A DNA stretch of 33,898 nucleotides from Verrucomicrobiaceae bacterium (GTDB lineage Bacteria > Verrucomicrobiota > Verrucomicrobiia > Verrucomicrobiales > Verrucomicrobiaceae). The notes beneath the pieces are model-generated. The model searched no databases. It saw only the letters and a program-made list of their open reading frames with translations, and was not told where the DNA came from. How positions within the stretch are numbered: the first letter of the stretch is position 1; each line of letters begins with the position of its first letter. The DNA lies in assembly GCA_029865835.1 (NCBI GenBank), contig JARXAL010000252.1, positions 1 through 33,898 of the forward strand, written 5' to 3'. Shown in pieces: positions 31,616-33,898 of the stretch. Made by a program: the position numbers and the translations under genes.

Positions 31616-33898
31616 CTAATAAACATTCACGAAGGCGTCCGCACTGAAAAGCGCGCGCACCATCACCAGCGTGGCAGCGACTTCTTCCGGCGGAAGCCCT
31701 TGCTGTAAAGGCGATTCTCCAGCCGCAGCCAGCAATTGACCGGCTTGTTCCCGGTCCTTCGAATACTCCTCCCTTCCTGACTGAATAAGCTCAACCAGTG
31801 CCAACGTTTGCGCCGCAATCGGCGATTTTCCTGTAAGCGCCCGGATCGCATCTTCCACCCGCCGCGCATCCGCATCGGCGCTCGGATGCCGACCCACTAA
31901 ACGCTCAGCCAGCACACGCGCCGCTTCAAGGTACCCTTTGTCATTCCAAACGGCAAGCACCTGCAGCGGACTCACGGTCGAAGTTCGTTTGACGAGACAC
32001 ACCTCCCGACTCGGCGCGTCAAAAAGCGTCATCGTGGGTGGAGGACAGGTGCGGCGCCAAAAGGTATAAAGACTGCGCCGGTAAAGGCTGCTCCCCTTGT
32101 CCTGCTCGTAAACATGCTGCGTCGCACTGTCTTCCCACAGACCTTCCGGTTGGTAAGGCTTGACACTCGGCCCGCCAACAACAGGGTTCAACAGTCCACT
32201 GATCCTCAGCACAGAATCTCGCAGTTGTTCCGCCGTGAGCGGCAGACGCGGACCACGCGCCAACAGCGCATTGTCAGGATCAAATTCCCACTGCCCCGCC
32301 TCCACGGGCAGCGAACTGCGCGCAAACGCCTCCGACAGGGCCAATTCCCGGCAAAAGGCTTTCATGTCCCACTCCAAATCCATCAGGCGTCGCGCCAGAA
32401 AATCCAACAACTCCGGCTGGGCAGGCACTTCCCCCTGCACGCCAAAATCCTGTGGCGTCCTCACCAGGCCTTGACCAAAAAAGACACTCCATAGTCGGTT
32501 TGCCTGCACCCTCGCGGTCAGTGGATGCCTCTTGTCCACCAGCCATTGCGCCAGTCCCAACCGGTTGCGCGGTGCTCCCTCAGGCATCGGCGGAAGCGCA
32601 GCAGGTGTCCCGGGTTCCACAACCTCTCCCGGTGATCGAAAATCACCTCGCTTCAGCATCGGCGTAACCCGCCCTAACCCCGGCGTGTCCTCCATGACCA
32701 TGATGTCACGCAGACCAACGTCGAAATCCGTCTCCTTGGCACGTGCCTCATTCAAGGCCACCAGAGCCCGCACACCCTCCACATCCACCTCCCTAAAGTA
32801 CCAGTCGAACCAGGGTTCATCCCCTTCCGGCACCGGCTTCCCACTCAAAAAGAGGATCTCCACCGGGCTGAGCTTCCGGTCATACACTCTCAACTCATCA
32901 ATGGCCGCCCCAAGCAATCCGGTTTCATTGTTACTTTGCCCCAAAGAAAGCACCACTTCATGCTGGCTCCCATCAGCCACTTGCCCATCGTTTCCGTCCG
33001 CCCATTCCGACCGGTAATCAATGTCGCGCGTCAAGGAATCACGAATGATCCTGGTTTCCACCTCCTGACCGTCGACAAACAAATGCAGCCCACCAGCTCG
33101 GCTTGAGCCATCGTAACTCAGCGCCAAATGACCCCAGTTCGGGAAATCAATCTTCTCCTCCGCCTGCACCCGGATCGCGTTACCAGGGAAAAAATGCCCC
33201 AATGTCAATGTCAGTTTGCCATCCAAAAACATCAAATCATAGCCTCGATGCCCCGTGTCCACGCCCGCTCGACACCGGTGCAGGATGACCGCCCGCTCCG
33301 GCGTCTCGTTCACCTTCAACCAAAAAGAAAAGGTGAAGGGCGAGTGCTTGCGGAAGTAAGCCAGTTCCGGTGGAAATTCACACAGGCCGCCAGAACCCGC
33401 CGGGAAGTCACACGCCCTTCCCTCGACCCCGGGTTCGATCGAACGAACCGCTGGTGTGCGTGTGCGCATCGGAGGCACGACACTCAGATGAAAATCACCT
33501 TCCTTCTCATCCACCGCTTCAAAGCCGGTTGCAAACTGAGGTTCAGGCATCACCGATGGCACCCTGTCTGCATGCTCTCCACCCCAGGCATGCTTCCACA
33601 GGCCACCACCACGCAAAGGCGGCGCCGAATGACGCCTCCACTCGTCAAATCGCTCGCGCGCACTTTTCCGGACCTCCTCCAGTCGCTCCTCAGCCTCTTT
33701 TACCGCATGTTTGCGGCGCATCTGTTCGGTCTCCTGCCCAGGGAGATAAACATACGCGCTAGGCGGTGGCGTCCCGTTGCAGAACCGTGGAAAAAGACCA
33801 AACTCATCGCCCTTGTCAAAAAACGCCGCCATCTGGTAGTAATCCTTGATCGTGAAAGGATCAAACTTGTGGTCGTGACATTGCGCGCATTCCAATGT
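31616..33898 (-). CDS. DUF1549/LamG/DUF1553 protein, C-terminal part (5' end beyond window)
   Basis: This large secreted or periplasmic protein runs off the right edge; 760 codons are present. At the window end the frame reads LECAQCHDHKFDPF, the conserved end of the DUF1549 (PSCyt2) domain with a CxxCH heme-type motif. Residues about 125-365 of the visible part are a LamG/concanavalin-like domain (FSFWLKVNETPERAVIL, WGHLALSYDG, LHLFVDGQEV, AAIDELRVYDRKLSPVEILFLSG). After that comes DUF1553: NRLGLAQWLVDKRHPLTARVQANRLW, GLVRTPQDFGVQGE, LLARGPRLPLTAEQLRD and RRSLYTFWRRTCPPPTMTLFDAPSRE. The full protein usually also has an N-terminal cytochrome-c-like domain. Its DUF1501 partner follows at once. 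Biochemical role is unsettled. Confidence 0.93.
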   Translation of the reverse strand, partial: TLECAQCHDHKFDPFTIKDYYQMAAFFDKGDEFGLFPRFCNGTPPPSAYVYLPGQETEQMRRKHAVKEAEERLEEVRKSARERFDEWRRHSAPPLRGGGLWKHAWGGEHADRVPSVMPEPQFATGFEAVDEKEGDFHLSVVPPMRTRTPAVRSIEPGVEGRACDFPAGSGGLCEFPPELAYFRKHSPFTFSFWLKVNETPERAVILHRCRAGVDTGHRGYDLMFLDGKLTLTLGHFFPGNAIRVQAEEKIDFPNWGHLALSYDGSSRAGGLHLFVDGQEVETRIIRDSLTRDIDYRSEWADGNDGQVADGSQHEVVLSLGQSNNETGLLGAAIDELRVYDRKLSPVEILFLSGKPVPEGDEPWFDWYFREVDVEGVRALVALNEARAKETDFDVGLRDIMVMEDTPGLGRVTPMLKRGDFRSPGEVVEPGTPAALPPMPEGAPRNRLGLAQWLVDKRHPLTARVQANRLWSVFFGQGLVRTPQDFGVQGEVPAQPELLDFLARRLMDLEWDMKAFCRELALSEAFARSSLPVEAGQWEFDPDNALLARGPRLPLTAEQLRDSVLRISGLLNPVVGGPSVKPYQPEGLWEDSATQHVYEQDKGSSLYRRSLYTFWRRTCPPPTMTLFDAPSREVCLVKRTSTVSPLQVLAVWNDKGYLEAARVLAERLVGRHPSADADARRVEDAIRALTGKSPIAAQTLALVELIQSGREEYSKDREQAGQLLAAAGESPLQQGLPPEEVAATLVMVRALFSADAFVNVY

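Noticed and set aside
33860-33898. Treating the CxxCH at the right edge as proof of a cytochrome c
   Set aside because: The motif with CHDHKFDP is a conserved part of DUF1549 domains; heme binding is possible but not shown, and the rest of the gene is outside the window.

Overview
The window looks like chromosomal DNA from a GC-rich, Gram-negative bacterium of the Planctomycetes-Verrucomicrobia group, most likely a verrucomicrobium. The main evidence is the pair of DUF1549/LamG/DUF1553 and DUF1501 genes at the right end, several secreted proteins of types common in that group (PQQ-like propeller, esterase-propeller fusion), and the lack of clear Shine-Dalgarno sequences before most starts. 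The assignment rests on gene content only. I saw no rRNA, CRISPR array, insertion sequence or phage gene, and by eye no tRNA.

Left part (1-7902): the 3' end of a Tet-type MFS transporter faces a secreted esterase/propeller protein. Next is a compact regulated unit: an HxlR repressor gene diverging from three overlapping genes (DinB-like, ABM-like barrel, DHA2 MFS efflux pump), with two copies of an inverted repeat TACTTG-N7-CAAGTA between them. Then come an unrecognised exported protein and an L,D-transpeptidase with a second, cysteine-less repeat.

Middle (8094-21346): this is a glycan-assembly and glycan-modification island. On the + strand four closely packed genes form an acylation cassette: MBOAT acyltransferase, KAS III-like enzyme, acyl carrier protein and AlgX/AlgJ-type SGNH protein. 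Converging on it, with overlapping 3' ends, is a minus-strand run: NeuD/PglD-like acyltransferase, FkbM methyltransferase, DegT aminotransferase, three GT4-type glycosyltransferases and an 805-residue glycosyltransferase/methyltransferase fusion. The SGNH protein and the fusion protein appear to share an accessory beta-sandwich domain, which ties the two arms together.

Right part (21374-33898): a Nudix hydrolase, a cupin, and a DUF116-polyprenyl synthetase fusion (possible source of a polyprenyl carrier) are followed by a two-gene secreted set (beta-sandwich protein and PQQ-like propeller). A 400-bp AT-rich gap with a good promoter precedes an initiating sugar-phosphate transferase and a GT2 glycosyltransferase. 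The window closes with a DUF1549/DUF1553-DUF1501-small membrane protein operon that runs off the right edge.

Working model (inference): the sugar-phosphate transferase starts a repeat unit on a polyprenyl phosphate; the glycosyltransferases extend it; DegT and NeuD-like enzymes make an N-acylated amino sugar; methyl groups are added by FkbM and the fusion protein; and the KAS III-ACP-MBOAT-SGNH cassette adds an ACP-derived acyl group. Polymerase, flippase and sugar dehydratase genes are not in the window.
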